DNA of 64,000 nucleotides from Flavihumibacter sp. UBA7668 (GTDB taxonomy: Bacteria > Bacteroidota > Bacteroidia > Chitinophagales > Chitinophagaceae). The stretch is from the NCBI RefSeq assembly GCF_002483205.1, contig NZ_DLHM01000004.1, positions 590,962-654,961 of the forward strand, written 5' to 3'. Positions 26,685 through 36,327 of this stretch are shown in pieces. Position 1 is the first letter of the stretch, and each line of letters starts with the position of its first letter. The notes under the pieces were generated by a model. The model saw only the letters and a program-made list of their open reading frames with translations, was not told where the DNA came from and made no database searches. A program made the position numbers and the translations under genes.

Positions 26685-28142
26685 ATGCGGCTATTAGTAA
26701 AACGGGTTTATTACTTATTGATTATTGGATCCCTGTTCTTTCCGATCAATAGCTGGGCACAAGCAGCTGACTCCATTCGCTTTACACTAAGTGAACAACA
26801 ATTACTGGCAATTATCCGCCAGTTTCATCCCTATTTGCAGCAAGCAAATTTACAGGTGGATCAGGCAGGTGCTTTTATCCGCGAAAGCCGGGGTGCATTT
26901 GATCCCGTCCTCTCCACCAGCTTCGATAAAAAAACCTTTGATGAACAGCTCTATTATAATTATTTCAATCCGGAAATTGCCATCCCTACCTGGTATGGTA
27001 TTGAACTATATGGTGGATTGGAAGAAGTAATAGGAACCAGAACAGCGAATGAACGATCGCTGGGGAAAACAAGTTATCTGGGTATCAGTGTTCCACTTGC
27101 TAAAGACCTGGTGCTGGACAAACGTAGGGCCGTTCTACAACAGGCAAAAATAATGCTTAATCAGACTGCTGCAGAACGGCAAAATCTGATTAACGATTTG
27201 CTGAATGAATCACTGGCTGTGTATTGGACATGGGTCCGTAATTACCAGGTATATCGCATTTTGAATGAAGCAGTTCAGGTAAATGCAGATCGATACCGGT
27301 TTATAAGGCTGGAAGCCGAGCAGGGGCTAAGGGCAGCCATCGATACAACAGAAGCCTTAACCCAGTTGCAACAATTTCAGTTACTTGAAGCAGATGCCTG
27401 GTTGCAATTTCAGAATGCAGGATTGGACCTCTCGAATTTTTTATGGCAGGCAGAAAATCGATCCTTTGAATGGAGTGACCAGATTATTCCTGATACTAAC
27501 TGGACAACCCTAAACGACTGGAATCTTGACCTTCCACCTCTGGATGAGCTGGTAACCAGTGCCAGACTGGAACATCCGAAATTAAAAGCCTATGAGTATA
27601 AGCTGGGCGTTCAGGAAATCGAAAGAAGATTAAAATTTCAAAGCCTTTTGCCCAAGGCTGATCTTAAATATAATCTGCTCAATAAAGGGTATAATGTGGT
27701 TGATAAACTGGATAGAGCATTTTTGGAAAACAATTATAAAATCGGATTTTCATTTCAGATGCCTTTATTTCTCCGACAGGGGAGGGGAGCTTATCAACAG
27801 GCCCAAATTAAAATAAGGCAAACCAATCTTGATATTGATCAACTGCAATTGGAAATCGAAAACAAGGTTCGGAATTATTATAATGAGCTAATGACCCTTC
27901 GCAAACAGATCTCCATTAACGAAAATGCATATGCCAATTATATGCGTTTGTTCCGTGGAGAAAGTCTGCGATTCAATGTTGGAGAAAGTACCTTGTTCCT
28001 GTTGAATGCACGAGAAAATAAAGTGCTGGAGTCACTCCAGAAGCTGATTGAACTCAAAACGAAGTGGTACAAATCAAAAGCCGGACTTGTTTGGGCGGGT
28101 GGCCGTTGGGGACAACTACCTTATACTTCCACTTCTGAATAA
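26685..28142 (+). CDS. TolC-family outer membrane efflux protein
   Basis: This protein has about 485 residues and starts at ATG 26685 with a signal peptide (MRLLVKRVYYLLIIGSLFFP, then INSWAQ before the cleavage). A TTG at 26676, directly after the HlyD stop, could add three residues. The body consists of two TolC repeats of long alpha-helices with Gln/Asn/Leu-rich heptads, for example around NLINDLLNESLAVYWTWVRN and RFNVGESTLFLLNARENKVL, the conserved turn of the second repeat. It would form the outer-membrane channel of the tripartite exporter. Its 3' end overlaps the convergent mqnE gene by 22 bases. Confidence 0.88.
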   Translation: MRLLVKRVYYLLIIGSLFFPINSWAQAADSIRFTLSEQQLLAIIRQFHPYLQQANLQVDQAGAFIRESRGAFDPVLSTSFDKKTFDEQLYYNYFNPEIAIPTWYGIELYGGLEEVIGTRTANERSLGKTSYLGISVPLAKDLVLDKRRAVLQQAKIMLNQTAAERQNLINDLLNESLAVYWTWVRNYQVYRILNEAVQVNADRYRFIRLEAEQGLRAAIDTTEALTQLQQFQLLEADAWLQFQNAGLDLSNFLWQAENRSFEWSDQIIPDTNWTTLNDWNLDLPPLDELVTSARLEHPKLKAYEYKLGVQEIERRLKFQSLLPKADLKYNLLNKGYNVVDKLDRAFLENNYKIGFSFQMPLFLRQGRGAYQQAQIKIRQTNLDIDQLQLEIENKVRNYYNELMTLRKQISINENAYANYMRLFRGESLRFNVGESTLFLLNARENKVLESLQKLIELKTKWYKSKAGLVWAGGRWGQLPYTSTSE

Positions 28143-29263
28143 TCTTTAACTACAGAATAGAGTGTATCTCGTTCAACCGGTTTGCGTCTTGCCTGTCGAA
28201 TCAGTTGTACAAGTTCACTGGTGCTCATGGTAGGTGTTTGCTCTTCTGATCCGGCCATTGAATAAATTTTCGTTGAATCATCTATGGTGCCATCAATATC
28301 ATTCACCCCAAAGGAAAGCGTGAGTTGTGCATTATTACGACCCAGCATTGGCCAGTAAGCTTTGAGGTGCGGGAAGTTATCCATATAAATTCGGGCAATC
28401 GCATACATACGCATATCTTCCACAATGGTGCTTTCCGGAATATGACTCATGGCATTGTCTTTATTGCGGAATTTCAAGGGAATAAATGTATTGAAACCAC
28501 CTGTCTCATCCTGTAATTGACGCAATTGTTCCATATGATCAATCCGATCACGGAAGCTTTCAATATGTCCATACAACATGGTAGCATTGCTGTGCATGCC
28601 CAATTCATGTGCAATACGGTGAATTTCCAACCAGCCCGCACCATCTACCTTGTCTTCACAAATCTGTTTTCTGATTTCAGGTGCAAATATTTCTGCGCCA
28701 CCTCCCGGTAATGATTGCAATCCGGCGTCCTTTAAAAATTGCATGCCTTCCCTGCGGCTCATTTTGGCTTTTCGGAACATATAATCCAGTTCAACCGGAG
28801 TAAAACCTTTTACATGTAGATCAGGGCGATGGGCTTTTATTTTTTTCAGCAGATCTGCAAAAAAGTGAAGTGTTAATTTAGGATGAACTCCACCTACAAT
28901 ATGAACTTCCGTTACAGGTTGACCATCGTATTTTTTTACGATATCCAGCATTTGATCAGCAGTCAGTTCCCATCCTTCTTCTTTGTGGGCATATAAGCGG
29001 GAATAGGAACAGAAATTACAACTGAATACACAAATATTGGTGGGTTCTATATGAAAATTCCGGTTGAAATAAGTGGTATCTCCGTGTTTGGTTTCGCGGA
29101 CATGATTGGCGAGTGCTCCCAACCAGGATAAGCCTGCTTTTTCAAACAGCAACAATGCTTCATCCGGAAGGATTCTTTCGCCCAGAAATATTTTTTTTCC
29201 TATCCGTTGTAAATCGGAATCCGGCTGTGTGGATTGAATTTGTTCAAATGCTTCTTGCGTCAT
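28121..29263 (-). CDS. mqnE: Aminofutalosine synthase (radical SAM), menaquinone biosynthesis
   Basis: This 380-residue radical-SAM enzyme of the futalosine pathway joins an adenosyl unit to the chorismate-derived enolpyruvyl benzoate. The cluster motif is in FHIEPTNICVFSCNFCSYSR, with the CxxxCxxC cysteines binding [4Fe-4S] and SAM. Other conserved blocks are EVHIVGGVHPKLTLHFFADL, then SLPGGGAEIFAPEIR, SNATMLYGHIESFRDRIDHM and the late LSFGVNDIDGTIDDSTKIY. The GGGAEIF and DGTIDD context fits MqnE better than the related MqnC. Its ATG is one base after the stop of the large T9SS protein gene, so the two are probably cotranscribed. Confidence 0.9.
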   Translation of the reverse strand: MTQEAFEQIQSTQPDSDLQRIGKKIFLGERILPDEALLLFEKAGLSWLGALANHVRETKHGDTTYFNRNFHIEPTNICVFSCNFCSYSRLYAHKEEGWELTADQMLDIVKKYDGQPVTEVHIVGGVHPKLTLHFFADLLKKIKAHRPDLHVKGFTPVELDYMFRKAKMSRREGMQFLKDAGLQSLPGGGAEIFAPEIRKQICEDKVDGAGWLEIHRIAHELGMHSNATMLYGHIESFRDRIDHMEQLRQLQDETGGFNTFIPLKFRNKDNAMSHIPESTIVEDMRMYAIARIYMDNFPHLKAYWPMLGRNNAQLTLSFGVNDIDGTIDDSTKIYSMAGSEEQTPTMSTSELVQLIRQARRKPVERDTLYSVVKDYSEVEV

Positions 29264-29264
29264 C

Positions 29265-32200
29265 TTAAAGGGTGGTCTTTATTATTTTCGTACTGCGAAC
29301 CTTGTTGGTATAAATCAGTCGAACATAATAGGTACCAGCTGCATGCCGACGGATATCTACCGGGATAAAACTGCTGGCATTTCCGGAATAAGATCTGGAC
29401 CATACAGTTTGACCTAATGCATTAACAACTTCAATGCGCCGAAGGTTCTCGAGTTCCCGATAATGCCGCACCTGTAACTGACCGTCTGTTGGGTTTGGAA
29501 CCACCAGGTAACCCTGTTCTTTCAATATCGGCGGCAAAGTTAAGGTATAGAGCTGTATGTTATCGAGGTAAAGATTGTTGCCCTGCTGGTTGATATTCCG
29601 GAAGAAGATCTGGAAAGCCTCATTAGGTGCCACCAATTTGGTAAGATCGATGGAGTCTGTCCTCCATTGGCTGCGTTGTGATGGCACGAATTCGACCGTT
29701 CCGGGTGTATTGGGATCAGTTACTGTTTGCAATTCCTGGCCCCATTGTGAAAATAACAGCACTGAATCTGCACCACAATTTTTTGTCAGCCAGATTTCGA
29801 GCGTATCCGTTGGCTGGCCGGCCGGTTTGGAAGCCAGGTAGGCCAGGTCAAATTTCAGATACACGGAATCAACCAAACCTGCTCTTACAGGCGGTAGGAA
29901 CAACTCATCGCGATCACCTTTACTGCTGTTGATATAGTTTCTGATCAGGGCGGATCGTAGGCCATTGGTTGCAGGTCCGGCTGCAATCTGCCAGCCCGGA
30001 TTATTGGATCTGCCCTGAAAATCCCAATTGGCCGGAGGGAAAATTCCCTGTTCAAAACTTTCAGTAAGTGGAATGTTTGTTTCTTCAAAGAGAAAAACAC
30101 GTTTCGTCAGCGTGTCATTGACCGGAAGTAAATCTGCCAGACCATTCGGCCGGTCTGTATATACCCTGAATTGATTTACACCATTGTCCAGGCCAGTGAA
30201 ACTGCTGTCGTAGTTTAAGATATAATTGCTTCCGCTGGTGAGGTTTAATCCTGTTATTGTGCGGCTAACAATTGGTCCATCATTTAACTGTAGGAAAATC
30301 CGGAAACTTGAAATGGTTGTTCGGCCGCTATTAGTTAATTCAATAGATGGACTGAATTCATTGGAGCAGATTCTTTCTGGTGGTTCGGAAATCTGTCTGA
30401 GTGCAAGATCGCGGGCAGGAAGCGAAAAGGGGATCAGCTGAATGTCGTCCAGAAATATATTCTGTCCGAATTTATTTATTGAAACAAATGCAAACCGGAC
30501 ATTTCCGGCACCATTGAACCTGCTAACAGGAATACTTAACCGATTTTCAGTCCATTCTTCATTGGCAGGGATCCAGTTAAGGTCTCCTGTAGTGCCTGAA
30601 GTGCTTGCAAGATTACTGCCGCCCTGTTTCCAGATCAATTCGGTAAACGTATTTCCGCAATCCAGTGAAGCCATCAGCATTAACGTATCAGCAAAATCCG
30701 GCGAGTTTGAATAGGGTTTATAAGCGTGTGCAAACCGGATGATCACAGAGTCTACATTGTTCAATTGCATGGAAGGAGCAATCAGGTAATCCAGGTCGCC
30801 GGGCGAATTATAATTGAATATATTCAGAAAGGCAGAAGCTGAACCGGATTTGCTTGCCAGTGTGGTGCGCGCCCAGCTTAGGCTTCCGGTATTTGGATTC
30901 AGAATACTCCATCGTGCAGGAGGGAAAGTTGTGCCTTCAAATCCCTGTGAAATAGTGCCGGTAAGTGGTGGTTGTAATACAAAACTGACTGTCAGACTAT
31001 CATTAAATGCACGTTCGTCGGGCACACCATTTGGAAGGCTGACAAAGATCTGTAAATTATAATTTCCTTCGGCACTAACGGTGATGGGTAAGTTAATGGT
31101 AGCGGATTGTCCGAATGCGAGATTGCCGGTATAGTTAATGAATTGTACGGAACCATTATTTAATCGCCAGTTGATGCGGGCACTGGTTAGTGGGAGATTT
31201 CCACTGTTAGCCAGTTGGATGGTGGTATTAAAGCTGGATGCGGTACAAAATATCTGTCCATTCAGGGGCGATTGAATACCGGCAAGTTTGGCATCATTAT
31301 TTTTATTGGGTGCCAGTTTAATTGCAGAAACCCGGGTTTTCCAGCCGCCTTGTGCTCCATACATGGAAGTAAGCCAGAATATGGAATCTGCAACCGGATC
31401 AGGAGCAATCATATTATAATCGCCCCAGCGTGCAGAGAATGTGCCATAACCTGAACCTGTTACAATGGAAGTTTCATCTGCTGGAAGGCTTCCCAAAACA
31501 TCGTCTTCATTTCTGCCTGTTACCCGAATAGATGGCCAAAGGGTGGAGGAGGAGGCGTTGTAAACAGCAGCAATCTGTCCCAGTGCATTGATATTCATCG
31601 AAGGATAAAAACGATGTGTGTTATCCGGTGAATAAGTGCCTTCCTGATAGAGCGACCAGGCTGCTCCTGTTCGTCGCAATTCATGCCAGCGAAATCCGGC
31701 AATTCCGGGAGAACCTGCATTTACCGTATGGTAAATTAATATGGATTCATGCGTCGGGAATCGACGGTACACCGGTTTATCCATCACAAAACTGGTGGTA
31801 GCCATCAACCGGTTATTGTTGCCTGGTGTTTGAATACATGCCTGAAAATAACCACCCTCATCACAGAGGGTTGTATTGAATGGGGTAGTTGGTACCGATC
31901 CTGCATTTACGAGGCTACTGTTAGCGGAATTATTGAAATCCACTGAAAAAGCAAGTAGCCCGATGCTGTCGGCATCTTCCTGGGTTGTTCTGGCATCATC
32001 ATTCCGAAAGGCAAATAACCCTGGTGATCCCGGATCAGGCAAAGCATTTCCGAATGCATTGATAGGCGCAATCCCATCGTATTTGTTAACATCGCTTAGG
32101 CGTACCCGTTGCATCTGAATTGTCTGCTCACCATTCAGCATTTGTTCCTTGTTAAAAGCGAACAGGGAAACACCTGAGAAAATATTGTCAGGCAGGGTAA

Positions 32201-32945
32201 AATCTCTTGAAGTTGCATACCAGGCATCGGGCCAAACTGAAATCTTGGGATAATCCGGAAAAAAGCTGGTATCCGTAAATTTATAAATGTACCAGGCACC
32301 CAGCGGATCATTTGTCTGAGATACATAAAAGATCAGGGTGTTGATATCTCCACTACCGGCAGGCGTTCCAAACTCCATCATTACAAAGCGGTCGGCATAT
32401 TGGTCATACAAACAAATTCCATCCCCTGCGCCACTATAACCTGATTCCTGGGTAAGGTTGTCAAGGTATACAGGCTCCGTAAGGGTAGCCCCGCTTTTAT
32501 TAAAAATCTGAAAATAAGCACCGGAGGGTCCATTTACCATCTGAATTATATGGTTTGGCCCAACGCAGATCGTTGGATCAGCAGGAGTTAGTTCTGCCGC
32601 CGACATGCCTTCCTGATTTACACTTATTTCTGGCGATAAAACCGTTCCGGATAAGGGGCGGTTGATTCGTCCCGGCCGACCAAATCGCAATGGATCTTCT
32701 TTGAGGTATAGGGCAGTTGGGTCTTTTCGTAAAACCGGTCCCTTTCGTTTTCCCCTGTTCCAAAGCAGGCCATGCCGGTCGCGTACGATCGTATTTTGCT
32801 TTCCAGGTGGAATTTTCAGGTTATATATGGTTGGACTTCCTCCGATTTTAATACCTTTTCCCGGTCGGATAATGGGGTCCTGCGCCGATAGGGAAGCGAA
32901 TAAACCTAAAATAAAAAAGATCGTAATTAATAAATTCTTGAACAT
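29265..32945 (-). CDS. Large secreted protein with T9SS type A C-terminal sorting domain
   Basis: This protein has about 1,226 residues. I use ATG 32945, which gives a signal peptide (MFKNLLITIFFILGLFASLS then AQ). The N-terminal 550 residues look like a repetitive beta-propeller-like region (CVGPNHIIQMVNGPSGAYFQ, then DGICLYDQYADRFVMMEFG) with no recognised catalytic site. Then come two CARDB/Ig-like modules, each followed or preceded by a choice-of-anchor-J/MAM-like jelly roll (EGTTFPPARWSILNP and EQGIFPPANWDFQGR). The last 80 residues (VVPNPTDGQLQV, then VVNALGQTVWS, AAGTYYVRL) are the type A sorting signal, so it crosses the outer membrane by the type IX system. The role is probably adhesive or structural. 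Confidence 0.88.
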   Translation of the reverse strand: MFKNLLITIFFILGLFASLSAQDPIIRPGKGIKIGGSPTIYNLKIPPGKQNTIVRDRHGLLWNRGKRKGPVLRKDPTALYLKEDPLRFGRPGRINRPLSGTVLSPEISVNQEGMSAAELTPADPTICVGPNHIIQMVNGPSGAYFQIFNKSGATLTEPVYLDNLTQESGYSGAGDGICLYDQYADRFVMMEFGTPAGSGDINTLIFYVSQTNDPLGAWYIYKFTDTSFFPDYPKISVWPDAWYATSRDFTLPDNIFSGVSLFAFNKEQMLNGEQTIQMQRVRLSDVNKYDGIAPINAFGNALPDPGSPGLFAFRNDDARTTQEDADSIGLLAFSVDFNNSANSSLVNAGSVPTTPFNTTLCDEGGYFQACIQTPGNNNRLMATTSFVMDKPVYRRFPTHESILIYHTVNAGSPGIAGFRWHELRRTGAAWSLYQEGTYSPDNTHRFYPSMNINALGQIAAVYNASSSTLWPSIRVTGRNEDDVLGSLPADETSIVTGSGYGTFSARWGDYNMIAPDPVADSIFWLTSMYGAQGGWKTRVSAIKLAPNKNNDAKLAGIQSPLNGQIFCTASSFNTTIQLANSGNLPLTSARINWRLNNGSVQFINYTGNLAFGQSATINLPITVSAEGNYNLQIFVSLPNGVPDERAFNDSLTVSFVLQPPLTGTISQGFEGTTFPPARWSILNPNTGSLSWARTTLASKSGSASAFLNIFNYNSPGDLDYLIAPSMQLNNVDSVIIRFAHAYKPYSNSPDFADTLMLMASLDCGNTFTELIWKQGGSNLASTSGTTGDLNWIPANEEWTENRLSIPVSRFNGAGNVRFAFVSINKFGQNIFLDDIQLIPFSLPARDLALRQISEPPERICSNEFSPSIELTNSGRTTISSFRIFLQLNDGPIVSRTITGLNLTSGSNYILNYDSSFTGLDNGVNQFRVYTDRPNGLADLLPVNDTLTKRVFLFEETNIPLTESFEQGIFPPANWDFQGRSNNPGWQIAAGPATNGLRSALIRNYINSSKGDRDELFLPPVRAGLVDSVYLKFDLAYLASKPAGQPTDTLEIWLTKNCGADSVLLFSQWGQELQTVTDPNTPGTVEFVPSQRSQWRTDSIDLTKLVAPNEAFQIFFRNINQQGNNLYLDNIQLYTLTLPPILKEQGYLVVPNPTDGQLQVRHYRELENLRRIEVVNALGQTVWSRSYSGNASSFIPVDIRRHAAGTYYVRLIYTNKVRSTKIIKTTL

Positions 32946-32970
32946 GAACTGCTTTTCCCTTGGCGAAATA

Positions 32971-32978
32971 CAAATATA
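32971..32978 (-). promoter_or_regulatory. Bacteroidota -7 promoter box (TATATTTG, minus strand)
   Basis: The minus strand reads TATATTTG, an exact match to TAnnTTTG, 25 bases upstream of the chosen ATG of the T9SS-secreted protein. This supports the choice of ATG 32945 over longer N-termini. The -33 element is not clear. Confidence 0.5.
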
Positions 32979-33072
32979 AAGGCCGAAAGCCATGCTTGGC
33001 GCAATGGTCTACAGGGAAATCTGTATTTATTGTAAAAACTTCTATCTTGCTGGCACCAAAAACACACACTGC

Positions 33073-34335
33073 ATGGATAGATTCCAGGGTCTGATCGGAA
33101 TAGTTTTGATATTAGGGATCGCCTATTTATTCTCTAATAATAAAAAGAAGATTAATCTAAGGGTGGTTGGAAGTGGTATTGCATTACAGCTTCTAATAGC
33201 CATCCTGGTATTAAAAGTACCTGCGGTAACCAAGTTTTTCCAGTTTTTAGGAAAGGGAATGGAAAAGATTGAAGTCTTCGCCCGAAAGGGGGCTGCTTTT
33301 GTTTATGGCGGATTGGGAGCTTACCAACCGGATGGCACAATCGGAAATTATGTTGGCGGGGGCTTTGTTTTTGCCTTTAATGTTACGGCAACCATTATCC
33401 TTGTTTGTGCACTTGTAGCTATCTTTTATCATTTTGGAATAATGCAACGCATTGTGGCTGTTATTGCCAAAGCAATGAATTTTGTAATGCGGGTAAGTGG
33501 AGCCGAAGCACTGAGTAATGTGGCATCCGCATTCGTAGGGCAGGTGGAGGCGCAGGTGATGATACGCCCTTATCTTCAGACGATGACCCGTAGTGAATTG
33601 CTGGCAAGTATGAGTGGGAGTCTGGCTTGTATTGCAGGTGGCATTCTGGTGGTGTATGCAAATATGGGGGCACAGGCCGGACTGGATCTTGCACCCAAAC
33701 TGATTATGGCCAGTCTGATGGCAGCTCCTGGTGCACTGGTGATTTCAAAAATTGTATTTCCTGAAACCGAAGAAAGTCAGACACTTGGCCGGGTTAAACT
33801 GGAAGTAAAAAGCCATTATACCAATGTGGTAGATGCCATTTCACATGGTGCCGGTGATGGATTTAAAATTGCGATGAATGTTATTGCCATGCTGATTGGT
33901 TTCATTGCTGTGATTGCCTGTCTAGATTGGATCCTTATCAAAATCGGTCATATTTTCAATCCTGAATTTGAACTCAGTCTCAACTATATATTCGGTAAAA
34001 TCTTTTATCCCTTTGCCTGGGCAATGGGGGTGCCTATGAATGATGTGGATAGTGTAGCTACGTTATTGGGACAAAAACTCACCATCAATGAATTTGTGGC
34101 TTTCCAGAATCTGACAAATAATTCTGTTCCGGTGGTTTCTGATAAAGGCTTGCTGATTGTAAGTATTGCCATCTGCGGTTTTGCCAATTTCAGTTCGGTT
34201 GGTATGCAGATCGGAGGTATAGGGGAGATCGCACCCGGACGAAGAGCTGACCTTGCCCGGTTGGGATTAAAGGCATTATTGTGCGGAACTCTGGCATCTT
34301 ACCTGAGCGCCACCATTGCAGGAATATTGATGTAA
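33073..34335 (+). CDS. Concentrative nucleoside transporter (NupC/CNT family)
   Basis: This 420-residue inner-membrane protein carries nucleosides inward with a cation gradient. I use ATG 33073 (MDRFQGLIGIVLILGIAYLF), which places a membrane helix at the N-terminus; the longer open frame from 32992 adds a hydrophilic segment unlike the family. CNT signatures include the segment RVSGAEALSNVASAFVGQVE followed by AQVMIRPYL, the SGSLACIAGGILVVYANMG helix, and near the end ICGFANFSSVGMQIGGIGEI, which line the substrate and sodium sites. It is divergent from the T9SS protein and convergent with a lipoprotein gene 16 bases downstream. Confidence 0.92.
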   Translation: MDRFQGLIGIVLILGIAYLFSNNKKKINLRVVGSGIALQLLIAILVLKVPAVTKFFQFLGKGMEKIEVFARKGAAFVYGGLGAYQPDGTIGNYVGGGFVFAFNVTATIILVCALVAIFYHFGIMQRIVAVIAKAMNFVMRVSGAEALSNVASAFVGQVEAQVMIRPYLQTMTRSELLASMSGSLACIAGGILVVYANMGAQAGLDLAPKLIMASLMAAPGALVISKIVFPETEESQTLGRVKLEVKSHYTNVVDAISHGAGDGFKIAMNVIAMLIGFIAVIACLDWILIKIGHIFNPEFELSLNYIFGKIFYPFAWAMGVPMNDVDSVATLLGQKLTINEFVAFQNLTNNSVPVVSDKGLLIVSIAICGFANFSSVGMQIGGIGEIAPGRRADLARLGLKALLCGTLASYLSATIAGILM

Positions 34336-34351
34336 CTCGAAAAGAATCTGA

Positions 34352-36124
34352 TTACTGATTCCGGATAACTTTAAATCGGAAATTAAACGGTAAGGTGCGG
34401 TTACTGGTCTGATCTCGCATACTCCCGCTGGCATTGCCTTCTATAAATTCACCTACTTTACCGAAGCTGGTGATTTTTACCAGCCATGCTCCTGAATTTG
34501 TTAACTGGGTTTTGTTCTGGCTGAACTTTAGGGTGGTTACCGGATATTCTCCCGGATTCGCTTCCCCTGAAAAGCTCAGACTGAAGGCGATTGTAGAAGG
34601 ATCCGAGGTTTTATAACAATTGATGGTATAGGATTTTGAAGCGGTACCAATGGTTTGAATCAGTGAATCAGTTGGTGCCTGCAGCAAATAATTGGTGCCA
34701 TTCATGGTATAACTGATATACTGCATATTCCGCTTATTACAGGTACTAAGTGTTCCCAGGTCGATCTTCCCGGTTGATACTTCCATTGTAACGGTATTGC
34801 TTTCCATATTGCCGTCTTCATCCACAGCAGTTATTTTAGCGTAGGTATTGGTATTATAGCAGCGATTCAGACTCAATTCAAAATTCCCATTGACAATTTT
34901 TGCCTTATGCGTCTGTCCGTCTATCGTAATCTTTACCCAGCCATTATATACCTGCGCTGCTTTGCAATTCTGCACTTTACCCTGAATCAGTAAATTGTTT
35001 GCTGCATTTGCCCCCGCTTTAATGGTTCCCAACCAGCTTTCTGCTGAACCGGTATTAATTTTTTGGGCAGACAAAACTTCATCACAATTATTTATTATTC
35101 TGATTTCCATCGCCCGGTTGCTTGGGGCATTCATCAGTAATTGGCCTTTATCATTGGTATGAACCGGACTACTCAGCATTTCATTGCCATCCGCTGAATA
35201 AAGTTGAATACGGACATAGGATAAAGCCGTACCGCTTACATCTGTAATAGATGCTTTCAAAGGTGCTGCAGGCTGTGCAATTCCACATGCCCAAGTTGAG
35301 AAATGAGGCACCTGTGCTGTATAATAATTTCCTTCTTTTCTTGCTTTTCCCTCTTCTTTCCATTCACTGCTGATAGGATCGAAATACCAAAGCGAAATTA
35401 CCTGCGGAGCATTTGAAAGTTTGGACGCCGGAATTGGAAATTGAACAGATGCAGCTTTACCTGCACTAAGTTGAAGTTGTTGTCCGGCAGTTCCGGTAAG
35501 TTCCGTTACCAAGGCGCTCAGAAACTGAATAGAAACCGGTTTTTTATCGAGGTCGGTTCCTTTGGAACCGGGGATAACTGAATGAAATGAGGCATCATCG
35601 GCATCCCTGCTGAATGCATGTGCCTGAACCGTTCCTGAATATGGCTGCCCATTTGCTTCATCTTTCATGGCATCTGCGCCAAATTGTAAGCGGGAGCCTG
35701 AAGCAAGCGTATATACAGCTCCTGACCCGGCGGCAAACTGCAGTCCTGATTCGCGCGGAACCAGTTTCATGCGAATAAAATGTTCCGATTCAGGCAAAAC
35801 GTCAAAACGCTGGTAATCCCTGAAATAGCCATTTCCGGATACCTCAACAAGTCCACTTGTAGGCTTCACCCGTAAAGTGGAGAATCGGTAATTTCCATTA
35901 ATGTCAGTGGTTGTAATATCATTCCCGGACCGAACCAGGGCGCCGGCAATGGGAGCAGAAAACTCATCTGTTACTCTTCCCTGAAGAGAAATTGTAACCA
36001 AACCTGTCCCGGTTGGCTTTTCAATAGACTGGGGCTCAGCCTCCTGGTCAGGTTTTGAGCAGGCACTCAGCAAGACAGCACAAAATAGTACCATCCCGCC
36101 AATGCGGATTATTGGATTTGACAT
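34352..36124 (-). CDS. Lipoprotein with carboxypeptidase-like regulatory domain
   Basis: This 590-residue envelope protein has a lipoprotein signal (MSNPIIRIGGMVLFCAVLLS then ACS, with Cys22 as lipid anchor). A carboxypeptidase-regulatory-like beta-sandwich follows at about residues 45-115 (VTISLQGRVTDEFSAPIAGA onward, with TTDINGNYRFSTLRV). The middle is a string of further beta-sandwich modules (SITDVSGTALSYVRIQLYSA), including a region rich in Cys near NLLIQGKVQNCKAAQVYNGW. No enzymatic motif is seen. Similar proteins in Bacteroidota are surface-associated and of unknown role. It ends 16 bases from the convergent nucleoside transporter. Confidence 0.78.
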   Translation of the reverse strand: MSNPIIRIGGMVLFCAVLLSACSKPDQEAEPQSIEKPTGTGLVTISLQGRVTDEFSAPIAGALVRSGNDITTTDINGNYRFSTLRVKPTSGLVEVSGNGYFRDYQRFDVLPESEHFIRMKLVPRESGLQFAAGSGAVYTLASGSRLQFGADAMKDEANGQPYSGTVQAHAFSRDADDASFHSVIPGSKGTDLDKKPVSIQFLSALVTELTGTAGQQLQLSAGKAASVQFPIPASKLSNAPQVISLWYFDPISSEWKEEGKARKEGNYYTAQVPHFSTWACGIAQPAAPLKASITDVSGTALSYVRIQLYSADGNEMLSSPVHTNDKGQLLMNAPSNRAMEIRIINNCDEVLSAQKINTGSAESWLGTIKAGANAANNLLIQGKVQNCKAAQVYNGWVKITIDGQTHKAKIVNGNFELSLNRCYNTNTYAKITAVDEDGNMESNTVTMEVSTGKIDLGTLSTCNKRNMQYISYTMNGTNYLLQAPTDSLIQTIGTASKSYTINCYKTSDPSTIAFSLSFSGEANPGEYPVTTLKFSQNKTQLTNSGAWLVKITSFGKVGEFIEGNASGSMRDQTSNRTLPFNFRFKVIRNQ

Positions 36125-36275
36125 AGGGTATGAATCTTATCCTTGAACGGGTTATTGTTCCAAATCTTATATGGATCGGAAACTTTTAGATGAATGGCAA
36201 ATTTTATGCCGTACCCCTCCATACAATGGAAATAGTTGATTCATTTTCAATTCATTGATCAAAATCAATAAAGAC

Positions 36276-36305
36276 TAAGAGGCCACCCTTAGGGATGACC
36301 TCTTA
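36276..36305 (-). terminator. Candidate terminator of trxA
   Basis: The stretch has a stem TAAGAGG / CCTCTTA (36276-36282 with 36299-36305) and an inner CCC-TTA-GGG stem. On the minus strand it is followed by a T-rich stretch (GTCTTTATTGATTTT), as expected for a rho-independent terminator 22 bases after trxA. The T-run is interrupted, so the call is moderate. Confidence 0.45.
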
Positions 36306-36327
36306 AATATAATGGGCGCCTATTTTA

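Noticed and set aside
32946..33072. Extended N-termini of the T9SS protein (to 32993) and the nucleoside transporter (from 32992)
   Set aside because: Both extensions would overlap each other and place hydrophilic residues before a clear signal peptide and first membrane helix; the -7 box at 32971-32978 also lies inside the first extension.
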